This document shows positions 18,366-27,763 of a stretch of DNA of 64,000 nt, piece by piece. Under the pieces are notes generated by a model that searched no databases, was not told the DNA's origin, and worked only from the letters and a program-made list of their open reading frames with translations. The stretch's first letter is position 1. Each line of letters starts with the position of its first letter. Location: positions 5,229,501-5,293,500 of the forward strand of contig NZ_JAGIOH010000001.1 in assembly GCF_017876625.1 (NCBI RefSeq). The letters run 5' to 3'. Made by a program: the position numbers and the translations under genes. This DNA comes from Streptomyces syringium (GTDB taxonomy: Bacteria > Actinomycetota > Actinomycetes > Streptomycetales > Streptomycetaceae).

Positions 18366-19582
18366 GGCGTCCACTCCTCTTCCACGGGCAGCTCCGCCCG
18401 TACCTCCCAGAACTTCTCTCCGTCGGATCCGGCCACCGGGCCGGCCTCCAACGCCCCGCCCAGCAGGGCGACCCGCTCCCGCATGCCGACCAGGCCGGCC
18501 CCCGCACCCGGGGCCCGGGGAGCGTGCTGGTCGCCGCTCAGCGAGCTCGTCACCCGCACGGTCAGCGGCCCGGCACCCGCCCCGCCCCCGTGCCCGTCAC
18601 GGGACAGCTCCACCACCACCTCGCCCGGCGCCGCGTGCTTCACGGCGTTGGTCAGCGACTCCTGCACGATGCGGTATGCCGCCAGCTCCACCGGCGCCGG
18701 GAGGGCGCCCGGACCGCGCCCGTCCCGCAGGACGAAGACGAAACGGTCGTCGCGCACGGTGGTACGCGCCCGGGCGAGCAGCGCGTCGACACCGTCGAGC
18801 CGGGGCGAGGCGGCGGGCTCCTCATCGGGGACCGCGTGCCGCAGGAGCCCGATGAGACGGCGCATCTCGGCGAGCCCCTGCACGCTGTTCTCCCGGATCA
18901 CGGTCAGCGCCTCCCCGGACGCCTTCGGATCGCCTATCGACAGCGCGGCCGTGGAGTGGATTGCGATGGCCGACAGATGCCCCGCGACCATGTCGTGCAG
19001 CTCGCGCGCCATCCGGGCGCGCTCCGCGCCGACCGCCTCACGCCGGTCCAGCTCGGCCAGCAGCGCGGTCCGCTCGGCCTCCAGCCGAGCGGACCGGGCG
19101 GCGTCCCGGTGCTCCCGGATACCGATGCCGGTCCAGGCGGGGGCGATGGTCAGCACCCCGACGCCGAAGCCGATGAGCAGCGCCTCCGGCTTCCGGATGA
19201 GAGCCAGGGCCAGCAGCGTCGCGATGCCCGTCACCAGCTCGCAGGCGCGCGGGATGCGGCGGGCGACGGAGAGCCGCCCGTACAGCGCGGCCGCGTAGAC
19301 GACGTCCGTGTACATGGCGATCGTCGCGACGAGCGAACCCGTGCAGATGTCGAGCACGATCGTGACCGTGCCGATCGCGAGCCCCGTCAGCGGGGCGCTG
19401 CGCCGCAGCAGCTCGGTGCCGCACATGATGCCCAGCGCGACCAGGCACAGCCACTTCGGCAGCCCGAGCATCGGCGGGTTGTTGCTCAGCCCGAGGAACC
19501 ACAGGGTGAGCCCGCCGAGCAGCCCGACGGCCGCGATGAGGACGTCGTCACGGTGGGGACGGCTGGGGAGGCGGACGGGCAT
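18362..19582 (-). CDS. chiS: Sensor histidine kinase ChiS (HisKA_3 type)
   Basis: About 406 residues: four to five N-terminal transmembrane segments, a dimerisation/phosphotransfer helix with the acceptor histidine in MARELHDMVAGHLSAIAIHS, and an ATPase domain with the N box (QESLTNAVKHA) and G box (GAGLVGMRERV). There is no obvious extracellular sensor domain, so the signal is probably read within the membrane or through a partner. ATG 19582 (MPVRLPSRPH) was chosen; the frame opens further to 19654. It is translationally coupled to chiR. Confidence 0.82.
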   Translation of the reverse strand: MPVRLPSRPHRDDVLIAAVGLLGGLTLWFLGLSNNPPMLGLPKWLCLVALGIMCGTELLRRSAPLTGLAIGTVTIVLDICTGSLVATIAMYTDVVYAAALYGRLSVARRIPRACELVTGIATLLALALIRKPEALLIGFGVGVLTIAPAWTGIGIREHRDAARSARLEAERTALLAELDRREAVGAERARMARELHDMVAGHLSAIAIHSTAALSIGDPKASGEALTVIRENSVQGLAEMRRLIGLLRHAVPDEEPAASPRLDGVDALLARARTTVRDDRFVFVLRDGRGPGALPAPVELAAYRIVQESLTNAVKHAAPGEVVVELSRDGHGGGAGAGPLTVRVTSSLSGDQHAPRAPGAGAGLVGMRERVALLGGALEAGPVAGSDGEKFWEVRAELPVEEEWTP

Positions 19583-19761
19583 GGGTCCATCACAGCATGT
19601 CGGAGGGGGTGCGGACGTCCCCTGCGGGGCGCTTCGCGACGGACTTCGGTACATCGAAGGATGCAGCGCGGGATCGTCACGCGCGACGACGAAACGGAAC
19701 CGGCCGGCGGCGACGCTGGAGGGGTCCCGGACGAAGGGGGCGGTAAGGGAAGGAGAGACCC

Positions 19762-20340
19762 GTGATCGTCATGCTGATCATCGCCTGTGAGGTCGGCTTC
19801 TGGGTGCTGCTGGCCGGCGGCCTGAGCCTGCGCTATCTGGCGAAGATGCCCCGCGCCGGCGCGGCCGTGCTGCTGCTGGAGCCCGTGCTGGAGCTGGTGC
19901 TGCTGGTCGCCACCGCGATGGACCTGCGCAACGGCGCGGAGGCCGACTGGAAGCACGGCCTGGCGGCGGTCTACATCGGCTGGTCGGTCGGCATGGGCCA
20001 CGCCACGATCAAGTGGATCGACCAGCGCTTCGCCCACCGCTTCGCGGGCGGCCCCCCGCCGGTCAAGGCACCGAAGTACGGCACGGCGCGCACGGTCCAC
20101 GAGTGGAAGACCGCCGGCCGCTGGGTCCTGGCGGCGGTCGTCGCCATGGGCCTGCTCCAGGCCGCGATCTGGTACGTCGGCGACTCGGGTGACATCAGCT
20201 CGCTGCGCGGCTGGCAGACGAAGATGCTCATCGTGATCGGCATCAACCTGGCCATCGCGGCGAGCTACACGATCTGGCCCAAGGAGCCGAAGGGCGGAGC
20301 GGGTTCCGAGGAACCGTCCCGCACCTTCGAAAAGCTCTGA
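19762..20340 (+). CDS. Conserved integral membrane protein
   Basis: 192 residues with about five transmembrane helices (around 1-26, 34-60, 70-90, 115-135, 150-172) and a short charged C-terminal tail. I recognise no enzymatic motif. GTG 19762 follows AAGGAG. It is transcribed away from chiS with 107 bp between its start and the kinase frame, and it is found next to chiS in related genomes, from memory. Confidence 0.6.
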   Translation: MIVMLIIACEVGFWVLLAGGLSLRYLAKMPRAGAAVLLLEPVLELVLLVATAMDLRNGAEADWKHGLAAVYIGWSVGMGHATIKWIDQRFAHRFAGGPPPVKAPKYGTARTVHEWKTAGRWVLAAVVAMGLLQAAIWYVGDSGDISSLRGWQTKMLIVIGINLAIAASYTIWPKEPKGGAGSEEPSRTFEKL

Positions 20341-20344
20341 CCTC

Positions 20345-20375
20345 GTGTCCCGGCCCTCGACGGGGGCCGGGACAC
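20345..20375. terminator. Terminator between convergent genes
   Basis: 12-bp perfect stem (20345-20356/20364-20375) with a 7-nt loop in the 43-bp gap between the membrane protein gene and the opposing adenosyltransferase gene. It probably serves both. Confidence 0.8.
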
Positions 20376-20383
20376 GCCGGGTC

Positions 20384-20956
20384 TCAGCGATCCCCGCCCG
20401 GTACCCACAGGACGTCCCCGAGCTCCTTGTTCGCCGTCCTCGCGAGGATGAACAGCAGGTCCGAGAGCCGGTTGAGGTACGTCGCCGTCAGCGGGTTCAT
20501 GATGTCGCCGTGCAGTTCCAGCGCCGCCCACGTGGAGCGCTCGGCGCGCCGGACCACCGTGCACGCCTGGTGCAGCAGGGCCGCGCCGGGCGTGCCGCCG
20601 GGCAGGATGAAGCTGCGCAGCTTCTCCAGGCCCTCCAGGAAGTGGTCGCAGTCCGCCTCCAGCTTGTCGACGTAGGACTGCTCGACCCGCAGCGGCGGGT
20701 ACTTCGGCTCCTCGACGACCGGCGTCGCCAGATCCGCGCCGACGTCGAAGAGGTCGTTCTGCACCCGTACGAGTACCTTGACGACCTCCTGCGGCAGCTG
20801 CCCCAGCGCGATGGCCACGCCGATCGCGGCGTTCGCCTCGTTCGCGTCGGCGTACGCCGCGATCCGGGTGTCGGTCTTCACGGTGCGGCTCATGTCGCCG
20901 AGGGCGGTCGTGCCGTCGTCCCCGGTGCGGGTGTAGATGCGCGTCAGATTGACCAT
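20384..20956 (-). CDS. Cob(I)yrinic acid a,c-diamide adenosyltransferase, PduO type
   Basis: 190-residue ATP:cob(I)alamin adenosyltransferase that makes adenosylcobalamin. The N-terminal ATP loop is TRTGDDGTTALGD, and the cobalamin/ATP region includes GGTPGAALLHQACTVVRRAER (split across the active-site helix) and a C-terminal LNRLSDLLFILAR. These are PduO-family signatures. Adenosylcobalamin is the cofactor of isobutyryl-CoA mutase, encoded at the right end of the window. ATG 20956 begins MVNLTRIY. Confidence 0.92.
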   Translation of the reverse strand: MVNLTRIYTRTGDDGTTALGDMSRTVKTDTRIAAYADANEANAAIGVAIALGQLPQEVVKVLVRVQNDLFDVGADLATPVVEEPKYPPLRVEQSYVDKLEADCDHFLEGLEKLRSFILPGGTPGAALLHQACTVVRRAERSTWAALELHGDIMNPLTATYLNRLSDLLFILARTANKELGDVLWVPGGDR

Positions 20957-20970
20957 GGGTACGAGCCTAG

Positions 20971-21735
20971 CTACGCACCGGCCGCACGGAAGAGCCGTGT
21001 GCCCGCCGTCACGGAGACGGCGGCCAGGGCGAGTGCCGCGAGGGCGCCGTGCAGCATGGCCGGCGCCGTGTAGTCGCCGACGAACGCCGCCCGTACCGCG
21101 TCGACCGGATAGCGCAGCGGCATCAGGTGCGAGAGCGCGTCGAGCCAGCCGGGCGCCAGTGACATCGGCAGCATCAGGCCCGACAGCAGCATCGCGGGCA
21201 GATTGACGGCGTTGACGACCGGTGCGAAGGCCTGGGGGGCGGCGGCCTTCATGGCCAGCGCGTAGGACAGCGACGCCAGCGAGGCCGCCAGCAGGGCGAC
21301 GAAGGCGAAGCCGATGAGCACGCCGGGCAGCGGCGCGCGCAGACCCATGACGACGGCCGCGAGGACGAGCAGCCCGGCCTGGAAGGTCAGCAGCACCGCG
21401 TCGCGCAGCACCCGCCCCAGCAGCAGGGCCAGTCGGCTGACGGGGGTCACCCGCATGCGTTCGATCACGCCGTGCTGCTTCTCCATCAGCAGGCCGATCC
21501 CGGCGAAGCCCGCACCGAACAGCGCGAGTTGGAGCAGTAGTCCGGGGACGAGGATCTGCCAGGAGCTGCCCGAGGCGCCGAGCGGCACGTCGGTGAGCAG
21601 GGGCCCGTAGAGAAGGAGGTAGAGCAGCGGCATCAGCATGCCGAAGGTGACGGCCATCTTCGAGCGCAGGGTCTGCCGGGCGTAGCGGCCGAAGACCAGC
21701 GCCGTGTCGGACAGGAGGGCGGGGACAGGGGGCAT
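20971..21735 (-). CDS. ABC-2 type transporter permease (DrrB-like)
   Basis: 254-residue permease with six hydrophobic segments and the ABC-2 signature near the C-terminus (MPLRYPVDAVRAAF). ATG 21735 follows AGGAG by 7 nt and lies just after the ATPase stop; the frame continues upstream inside the ATPase gene but that part is a shadow. It forms a DrrA/DrrB-type exporter with the gene upstream, likely for a hydrophobic compound. Confidence 0.88.
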   Translation of the reverse strand: MPPVPALLSDTALVFGRYARQTLRSKMAVTFGMLMPLLYLLLYGPLLTDVPLGASGSSWQILVPGLLLQLALFGAGFAGIGLLMEKQHGVIERMRVTPVSRLALLLGRVLRDAVLLTFQAGLLVLAAVVMGLRAPLPGVLIGFAFVALLAASLASLSYALAMKAAAPQAFAPVVNAVNLPAMLLSGLMLPMSLAPGWLDALSHLMPLRYPVDAVRAAFVGDYTAPAMLHGALAALALAAVSVTAGTRLFRAAGA

Positions 21736-21746
21736 CGCGGTGGCTC

Positions 21747-22544
<798 letters not shown>

Positions 22545-22567
22545 GGCCGCAAGAAAAGCAGAGTCTC

Positions 22568-22596
22568 TTAAAGTTTGCAATGACACCAAGTTTTAA
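22568..22596. promoter_or_regulatory. Candidate TetR operator between exporter and regulator
   Basis: Imperfect palindrome TTAAAGTTTG-N9-CAAGTTTTAA (8 of 10 positions paired) in an AT-rich 80-bp divergent promoter region. The position and symmetry suit autoregulation by the TetR protein and repression of the ABC exporter. Confidence 0.55.
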
Positions 22597-22624
22597 TAGA
22601 GCCCAACGAAGCTACGATGGGGCC

Positions 22625-23275
22625 ATGACCGAGGGGCTCAGGGAGCGGAAGAAGCGGCAGACCAGGCAGCACATCTCCGATGTCGCGACCGGCCTGTTCC
22701 TGGAGCGCGGATTCGACGCCGTGACGATCGCGGAGATCGCGGCGGCGGCCGACGTGTCCGTCAACACCGTGTACAACTACTTCCCCGCCAAGGAAGACCT
22801 CTTCCTCGACCGGCAGGACGACGTCGTCGACTGGCTGCCGTCCATCGTCCGGGGCCGGGCCGAGGGCGAGTCGGCCGCCCGGGCCGTGCTGCGCGTGCTG
22901 CGCGCCGAGGCCGTGGCCGTTTCGCCGCGCCTCGGGCTGATCGACGGATACGACCGCTTCCTGCGGGTCATCGGCGAGTCGGAGGTCCTGACGTCCCGTC
23001 TCGCCGCCATGGACCGGCAGGCCACCGAGGCGCTCACGGTCACCCTCGCCGAGGAGGCCGGGGCCGCGCCCGGTGACGTACTGCCGGAACTGGTGGCCGG
23101 TCAGCTCGCCTGGGTGCGGGCCCGGCTCGCCGAGCACATCGGGCGCGCGCTGCTGACGGGCCGTACGGCCGAGGACGTCTCCCGCGACGCGCTCGTCCTG
23201 CTGGACGAGATGGAGGAGCTGATGGGGGAGAAGCTGCTCGGCTACGCCGGTGGGACCGTACGACCGACCGTGTGA
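22625..23275 (+). CDS. TetR family transcriptional regulator
   Basis: 216 residues. The N-terminal helix-turn-helix is typical TetR (RKKRQTRQHISDVATGLF, then IAEIAAAADVSVNTVYNYFPAKEDLF). The C-terminal ligand domain is not assigned to a subtype. ATG 22625 was chosen because MTEGLRERKKRQ is the usual short lead; the frame opens at 22535 within the promoter. It is divergent from the DrrAB-like exporter, which it likely represses. Confidence 0.9.
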   Translation: MTEGLRERKKRQTRQHISDVATGLFLERGFDAVTIAEIAAAADVSVNTVYNYFPAKEDLFLDRQDDVVDWLPSIVRGRAEGESAARAVLRVLRAEAVAVSPRLGLIDGYDRFLRVIGESEVLTSRLAAMDRQATEALTVTLAEEAGAAPGDVLPELVAGQLAWVRARLAEHIGRALLTGRTAEDVSRDALVLLDEMEELMGEKLLGYAGGTVRPTV

Positions 23276-23446
23276 ATCATGGGGCTGGAGTGGCTCAACT
23301 GCGGGGTGTGGTCAGGCCGCTGGGCTGTCCAGTGTGATGTCCGTCATTTGGGACGTGACGCGCATCTCTTCCTTCCCAACGGCGCGTCCACTGACGCTAA
23401 GGTCCGGGCCAGAGACCGTAAGTGAACAGGGAGTAAGGGGACAGCA

Positions 23447-24295
23447 GTGGCCAAGAAGCTCGCCGTCATCGGAGCCGGTCTGATGGGTTCCGGGATCGCA
23501 CAGGTCTCCGCCCAGGCCGGGTGGGACGTCGTGCTGCGGGACGTCACCGGCGCCGCGCTCACGCGGGGCACGGACGGCATCAAGGCCTCGTACGACAAGT
23601 TCGTCTCCAAGGGCAAGCTCGACGCGGACGTCGCCGAGGCGGCCCTCGCCCGGATCACCGCCACCACCGACCTGGACGCGGCCGCCGACGCCGACATCGT
23701 CGTCGAGGCGGTGTTCGAGGACGTCGACACCAAGCGCGAGATCTTCCGCACCCTGGACGGGCTGGTCAAGGACGAGACGGTCCTCGCCTCCAACACCTCC
23801 GCCATCCCGATCACCAAGATCGCCGCCGCCACGCAGCGCCCGGAGCGCGTCGTCGGGACGCACTTCTTCTCGCCGGTGCCGATGATGCAGCTTTGCGAGC
23901 TCGTTCGCGGGTACAAGACCAGTGACGAAACGCTCGCCATCGCGCGGGAGTTCGCCGAGGGTGTCGGCAAGACCTGCATCGTCGTCAATCGCGACGTCGC
24001 GGGCTTTGTCACCACGCGCCTCATCTCGGCGCTCGTCGTCGAGGCGGCCAAGCTGTACGAGTCCGGGGTGGCCAGCGCCGAGGACATCGACATCGCCTGC
24101 AAGCTGGGCTTCGGTCATGCGATGGGGCCGCTGGCCACCGCCGACCTGACCGGTGTCGACATCCTGATGCACGCCACGGACAACATCTACACCGAGTGCC
24201 AGGACGAGAAGTTCGCACCGCCGGAGCTGATGCGCCGCATGGTGGACGCGGGTGACCTCGGCCGCAAGAGCGGGCAGGGCTTTTACCAGCACTGA
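23447..24295 (+). CDS. 3-hydroxybutyryl-CoA dehydrogenase
   Basis: 282-residue NAD(P)-dependent enzyme interconverting acetoacetyl-CoA and 3-hydroxybutyryl-CoA. The Rossmann motif is GAGLMGSGIA at the N-terminus; the catalytic region is GTHFFSPVPMMQLCELV with the active-site histidine, followed by the C-terminal dimer domain (FGHAMGPLATADLTG). It feeds butyryl-CoA and 4-carbon metabolism upstream of isobutyryl-CoA mutase. GTG 23447 starts MAKKLAVIGAG. The 171-bp region before it showed no clear motif. Confidence 0.93.
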   Translation: MAKKLAVIGAGLMGSGIAQVSAQAGWDVVLRDVTGAALTRGTDGIKASYDKFVSKGKLDADVAEAALARITATTDLDAAADADIVVEAVFEDVDTKREIFRTLDGLVKDETVLASNTSAIPITKIAAATQRPERVVGTHFFSPVPMMQLCELVRGYKTSDETLAIAREFAEGVGKTCIVVNRDVAGFVTTRLISALVVEAAKLYESGVASAEDIDIACKLGFGHAMGPLATADLTGVDILMHATDNIYTECQDEKFAPPELMRRMVDAGDLGRKSGQGFYQH

Positions 24296-24311
24296 GCCTG
24301 TAACGCCCAAT

Positions 24312-24337
24312 CGAATTCACCCTCCGGGGTGAATTCG
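24312..24337. terminator. Terminator after 3-hydroxybutyryl-CoA dehydrogenase
   Basis: Stem of 10-11 bp built on GAATTCACCC / GGGTGAATTC with a TCCG tetraloop, 17 bp after the stop codon. Confidence 0.8.
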
Positions 24338-24432
24338 GTATCGGTTCGCTTACAGGCGGCAACTTTGTCGTGTGAGAGGCAGTCAGTTCAGTACGGCCAC
24401 ACCCACATCACCGACCACTCCCGGGAGCGCAT

Positions 24433-24756
24433 ATGCATATCAGGGGCGACCACGCCGAGCTGGTCGTCGGGGGGCGCCTCGACGTCCGTAACGCGGCGGA
24501 CGCCCGAAGCCTGCTGCACTCCGCGCTCGACGCCGGCCGGGGCGACCTCGTCCTGGACCTGACCGAGCTGGACTCCTGGGACGCCACCGGGCTCGGGGTG
24601 ATCATGGGAGCCCACCGCCGGGCCGGCCGCACCGGCAGGCGGCTCGTCCTGCGCGGGGTCCCCGACCGGATGCAGCGGCTCCTGGTCGCCACCCGGCTGC
24701 ACCGCATCCTCGCCATCGAGGGCGGCATCGAGGCGGAGTCCCTGCCCCGGGTCTGA
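24433..24756 (+). CDS. STAS domain protein (anti-sigma factor antagonist-like), phospho-Ser replaced by Ala
   Basis: 107-residue single STAS domain. The family loop that normally reads D-S-(S/T)-G-L-G carries Ala51 here (DSWDATGLGVIMG, residues 47-59), so the serine that anti-sigma kinases phosphorylate is missing; Thr52 is the only nearby acceptor. Such a protein may be permanently active, or regulated another way. ATG 24433 follows GGGAG. No kinase or sigma gene is adjacent. Confidence 0.85.
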   Translation: MHIRGDHAELVVGGRLDVRNAADARSLLHSALDAGRGDLVLDLTELDSWDATGLGVIMGAHRRAGRTGRRLVLRGVPDRMQRLLVATRLHRILAIEGGIEAESLPRV

Positions 24757-25024
24757 CCCGCCCCCCTTCGGGACGTCACCCGGTCCGCTCGGGTCCCCTT
24801 CCGCCCCCCGGCCCCATCCGGCATCAGATCCTCATAAGACTGTGATCTGCCCCGGCGGCATCCGCCCCCGGCCGTCGTAGATACTGGGCGCAGGTCTGAG
24901 GTTCGGTTTTCCCGCCGCACACGAAAAGGCCGCATAAGTACGCCCACGGCGGGCACCGGACCAGAAGCGAAGGTCAGGCCGAAAGGGCAGGACGGCACGC
25001 CACGCATCTGGGGGGCTTTTGACC
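24757..25024. other. Intergenic region, 268 bp
   Basis: GC-rich gap between the STAS gene and the P-loop membrane protein gene. It presumably holds the promoter of the latter, but I see no convincing box, repeat or hairpin. Confidence 0.3.
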
Positions 25025-27583
25025 ATGGACCCGACGAACCCGGGATCCGAGGACTTCCACGACGACGCCCGCGCGTCCGCCGACGGCGGCCCGCAGCAGC
25101 CGTCGCGGTCGGAGCCCGCGGCCGCGTCGTCGAGCGCGCCCGACACCCCGAGCCAGGGGCCCGTCCGGGTCGTCCAGCTGGTCACCGGTGACTATCTGCT
25201 CACCGTCAACCCCGTCGACGGCAGCGAAATAGAGCCCTGCCCGCCCGGCAGACTGCCCGCCCGCCCCCAGCGGCACGACGCCGACGAGCGCGCCGAGCGG
25301 CGCCGGGCCGCGGCCCCGCCGCCGCCCGCCCGCCCCGTCGGCCCCGAGCTGCCGCTCGTCGAGCGGGACGAGGAGCGCGAGCGGCTGACCCGGCTGCTCT
25401 CCCGTGGCCGTTCCGTGCGCCTCACCGGCCCCGCCGGCTCCGGGCGCACCGCCCTGCTGGACGCCGTCGCCACGGACGTCGAGGGCCTGGCCCCCGACGG
25501 CGTCGTCCGCCTCAGCGGCTACCACCGCACCCCCGCCGACCTGCTCTACGAGCTCTTCGCCGCCGTCCACCACGCGCCGCTGAACCGCCCCGACCGGGCC
25601 GGGATCCTGGCGGCGGTGCACGAGATCGGCGCGATCGTCGTCCTGGACGACCTCGAGTTCGGCGGCAGCGCGCTCGACGAGCTGCTCGACGCGACCCCCG
25701 AGTGCGCCTTCCTCCTCGCGGCCACGCCCGATGTCGCCGCGCCCTCCCCCGACTCGCACCTCGAAGAGGTCTTCCTCGGCGGCCTCGACCGCACCGGCTG
25801 CCTGGAGCTGCTGGAGCGGGCCGTCGAGCGGCCGCTCACGGACGAGGAAGCCGACTGGGCGGCGGACCTGTGGTTCGAGTCCGAGGGGCTGCCGCTGCGG
25901 TTCGTCCAGGCCGGGGCCCTGCTGCGGCAGCGCGACCGGACGGGCGCCGACCCCGCCGCCGTCGACGAGTTCGGCGTCTTCGCCGAGCGGCCCTACGTGG
26001 CCGACGCGGCCGGCGCTTCCGAGGAGGCCGGCGGCGACGTCAAGCCGCCGCTGCCGAGCCTCGCCGTCAGCGCGGCGCCCGTCGGCGTGCTCGCCTCCCG
26101 GCTCAGCGACGTCGCCCGCGACACCCTGAGCTTCGCCCTCGCCCTCGGCGGCGAGGTCCCCCACCAGGCCCATCTGCCCGCGCTGGCCGGTGACACCCAC
26201 GCGGACGCCGCCGTCGGCGAGCTGCTCGCCAGCGGGCTGATCACCGCCGTCGGCGCGCACTACCGGCTCGCGGTCGGCGTCGCCGACCAGCTGCTCGCCG
26301 AGGGCTACGGCACCGACACCGCCGCTCGCGCGCACTCCGCCGCGCAGCACTACGCCTGGTGGGCCGGGCATCCCTCCGTGGCCCCCGAGCGCGCCGCCGC
26401 CGAGGCCGACGCGATCCTCGCCGCGATGGCCGTGCTGGTCGCCGACGGCGAGGCCGGACACCCGGCGGCCGCGGTGCTGCTGGCCCGTACGGCGGCGCCC
26501 GCCTTCGCCGCCGCCTGCCACTGGAGTGCCTGGGAGCGCTGCCTGCGGCACGGCCAGGCGGCCGCGCGCATGTCGGGCGAGGTCGGCGAAGAAGCGTATT
26601 TCCACCACGAGTTGGGCGTGCTGGCGCTGTGCACCGGCAGCCTCGACCGGGCCCGCGCCGAGCTGGAGGCCTCGATAGGGCTCCGCGGTGTGATGGCCGA
26701 CAAGCGCGGCGCGGTCGCCGGCCGCCGGGCGCTCGCGCTCGTCGCCGACCGCTCCGGGCTGGCGATGGGCATGCGCGGCGTCCCCGGCGTGCCCCCGCTG
26801 CCGCCGCTGCCCGGCGAGGACGGCCCCGCCCCGGCGGGCGAGGAGATCCCGGCCGCGCGGAGCGAGCAGTCGGTCACCCCGCCCTACGCCGTGCCCGCGG
26901 CCCGCTCCCACGACTCGGGGGCGACCACGGTCGTCCACGGCTTCGGCGCGGACAGCGGCAAGGCCGGGCCCGCGGGGGCCTCCGGGCCCGTCGCGCAGAG
27001 CGGCCCGGGCCGCCCGGCGCACCGGGAGCCGTGGGCCAGGAGACTCATGGTGGGCCGGGCCCGGCGCAATCTGATCGCGGCGGGCGCGGGCGCGCTCCTC
27101 GCGGGCGTCCTCGGCACGGTCGTCACGCTCGGTGCGGCCTCCGGCGGCCCCAACCACAAGCCGTCGGACCAGGTGAAGCCGGACCAGTCGGCGTCCCAGC
27201 AGGACGGCGACAACACCCTCAACGCCGATCAGCCGGCGCCGGGCGCCACCGGTCGCCCGCAGGCACCGGGCGGCAGCGGGAAGCCCGGCCAGTCGCAGAG
27301 CCCGGGCGCCACGCCGTCCTCGCCGGGTGCCTCCGGCAGCACGTCGCCGAGCCCGAGCGGCAGCGGTTCGCCGTCCGGCTCGCCGTCGTCGTCGGGCGGG
27401 CCGACGAAGAGCCCCACGCGTACGCCGGGCGGTGGCGATCCCACGCCGCCGACGCAGAAGCCGACGCCGACGAAGACGCAGGAGCCCACGAAGGACCCCG
27501 AGCCGCCGACGCAGAATCCGACGCCTCCCACGTCCCCCGCCGACAGCTCGAACTCCGCGAGCGGAAGCGCTCCCGCTGTGTAG
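25025..27583 (+). CDS. Membrane-anchored P-loop ATPase-like protein with Ser/Pro/Thr-rich C-terminal tail
   Basis: 852 residues. Order: disordered N-terminus (1-105), an AAA-type nucleotide-binding domain (110-280) with a Walker A-like GPAGSGRT in which Arg141 replaces the usual lysine and Walker B IVVLDDLEF, a helical TPR-like middle (about 330-590), a proline-rich linker, one transmembrane helix (about 683-705, LIAAGAGALLAGVLGTVVTLG), and a ~140-residue Ser/Pro/Thr/Gly tail predicted outside. It resembles STAND/LuxR-type ATPases but lacks a C-terminal HTH. ATG 25025 is 9 nt from a G-run; TTG 25019 is an alternative. Function unknown; a signalling scaffold is one idea. Confidence 0.75.
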   Translation: MDPTNPGSEDFHDDARASADGGPQQPSRSEPAAASSSAPDTPSQGPVRVVQLVTGDYLLTVNPVDGSEIEPCPPGRLPARPQRHDADERAERRRAAAPPPPARPVGPELPLVERDEERERLTRLLSRGRSVRLTGPAGSGRTALLDAVATDVEGLAPDGVVRLSGYHRTPADLLYELFAAVHHAPLNRPDRAGILAAVHEIGAIVVLDDLEFGGSALDELLDATPECAFLLAATPDVAAPSPDSHLEEVFLGGLDRTGCLELLERAVERPLTDEEADWAADLWFESEGLPLRFVQAGALLRQRDRTGADPAAVDEFGVFAERPYVADAAGASEEAGGDVKPPLPSLAVSAAPVGVLASRLSDVARDTLSFALALGGEVPHQAHLPALAGDTHADAAVGELLASGLITAVGAHYRLAVGVADQLLAEGYGTDTAARAHSAAQHYAWWAGHPSVAPERAAAEADAILAAMAVLVADGEAGHPAAAVLLARTAAPAFAAACHWSAWERCLRHGQAAARMSGEVGEEAYFHHELGVLALCTGSLDRARAELEASIGLRGVMADKRGAVAGRRALALVADRSGLAMGMRGVPGVPPLPPLPGEDGPAPAGEEIPAARSEQSVTPPYAVPAARSHDSGATTVVHGFGADSGKAGPAGASGPVAQSGPGRPAHREPWARRLMVGRARRNLIAAGAGALLAGVLGTVVTLGAASGGPNHKPSDQVKPDQSASQQDGDNTLNADQPAPGATGRPQAPGGSGKPGQSQSPGATPSSPGASGSTSPSPSGSGSPSGSPSSSGGPTKSPTRTPGGGDPTPPTQKPTPTKTQEPTKDPEPPTQNPTPPTSPADSSNSASGSAPAV

Positions 27584-27595
27584 GCCGTGGCGGGT

Positions 27596-27720
27596 GCACC
27601 TCCGCTGCGCGGCGGTGTCCTCAATCGCCGGACGGGCTTGATGTGGCTGAGCTCAGCCACATCAAGCCCGTCCGGCGATTGAGGACGCGCCCGCAGGGCG
27701 CCCGCCGCCGCAGGCGGCAA
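27596..27720. repeat. Dispersed palindromic intergenic element, copy 2 (perfect 70-nt palindrome)
   Basis: Best-preserved copy. 27617-27686 is a perfect palindrome of 2 x 35 nt centred on GAGCTC, flanked by the same left (GCTGCGCGGCGG) and right (GCGCCCGCAGGGCGC) sequences as copy 1. It lies between two convergent genes (ending at 27583 and 27764) and must form a very stable RNA hairpin in both transcripts, so it can also act as a bidirectional terminator. Confidence 0.92.
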
Positions 27721-27763
27721 GACGGCCCGCCGTCGGCAGGACACCCCGCAGGGCGCCCGGTCC

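Noticed and set aside
22545..22589. TTG start for the DrrA-like ATPase at 22589
   Set aside because: It would run through the candidate operator and include a rare TTA codon; ATG 22544 gives a standard N-terminus.
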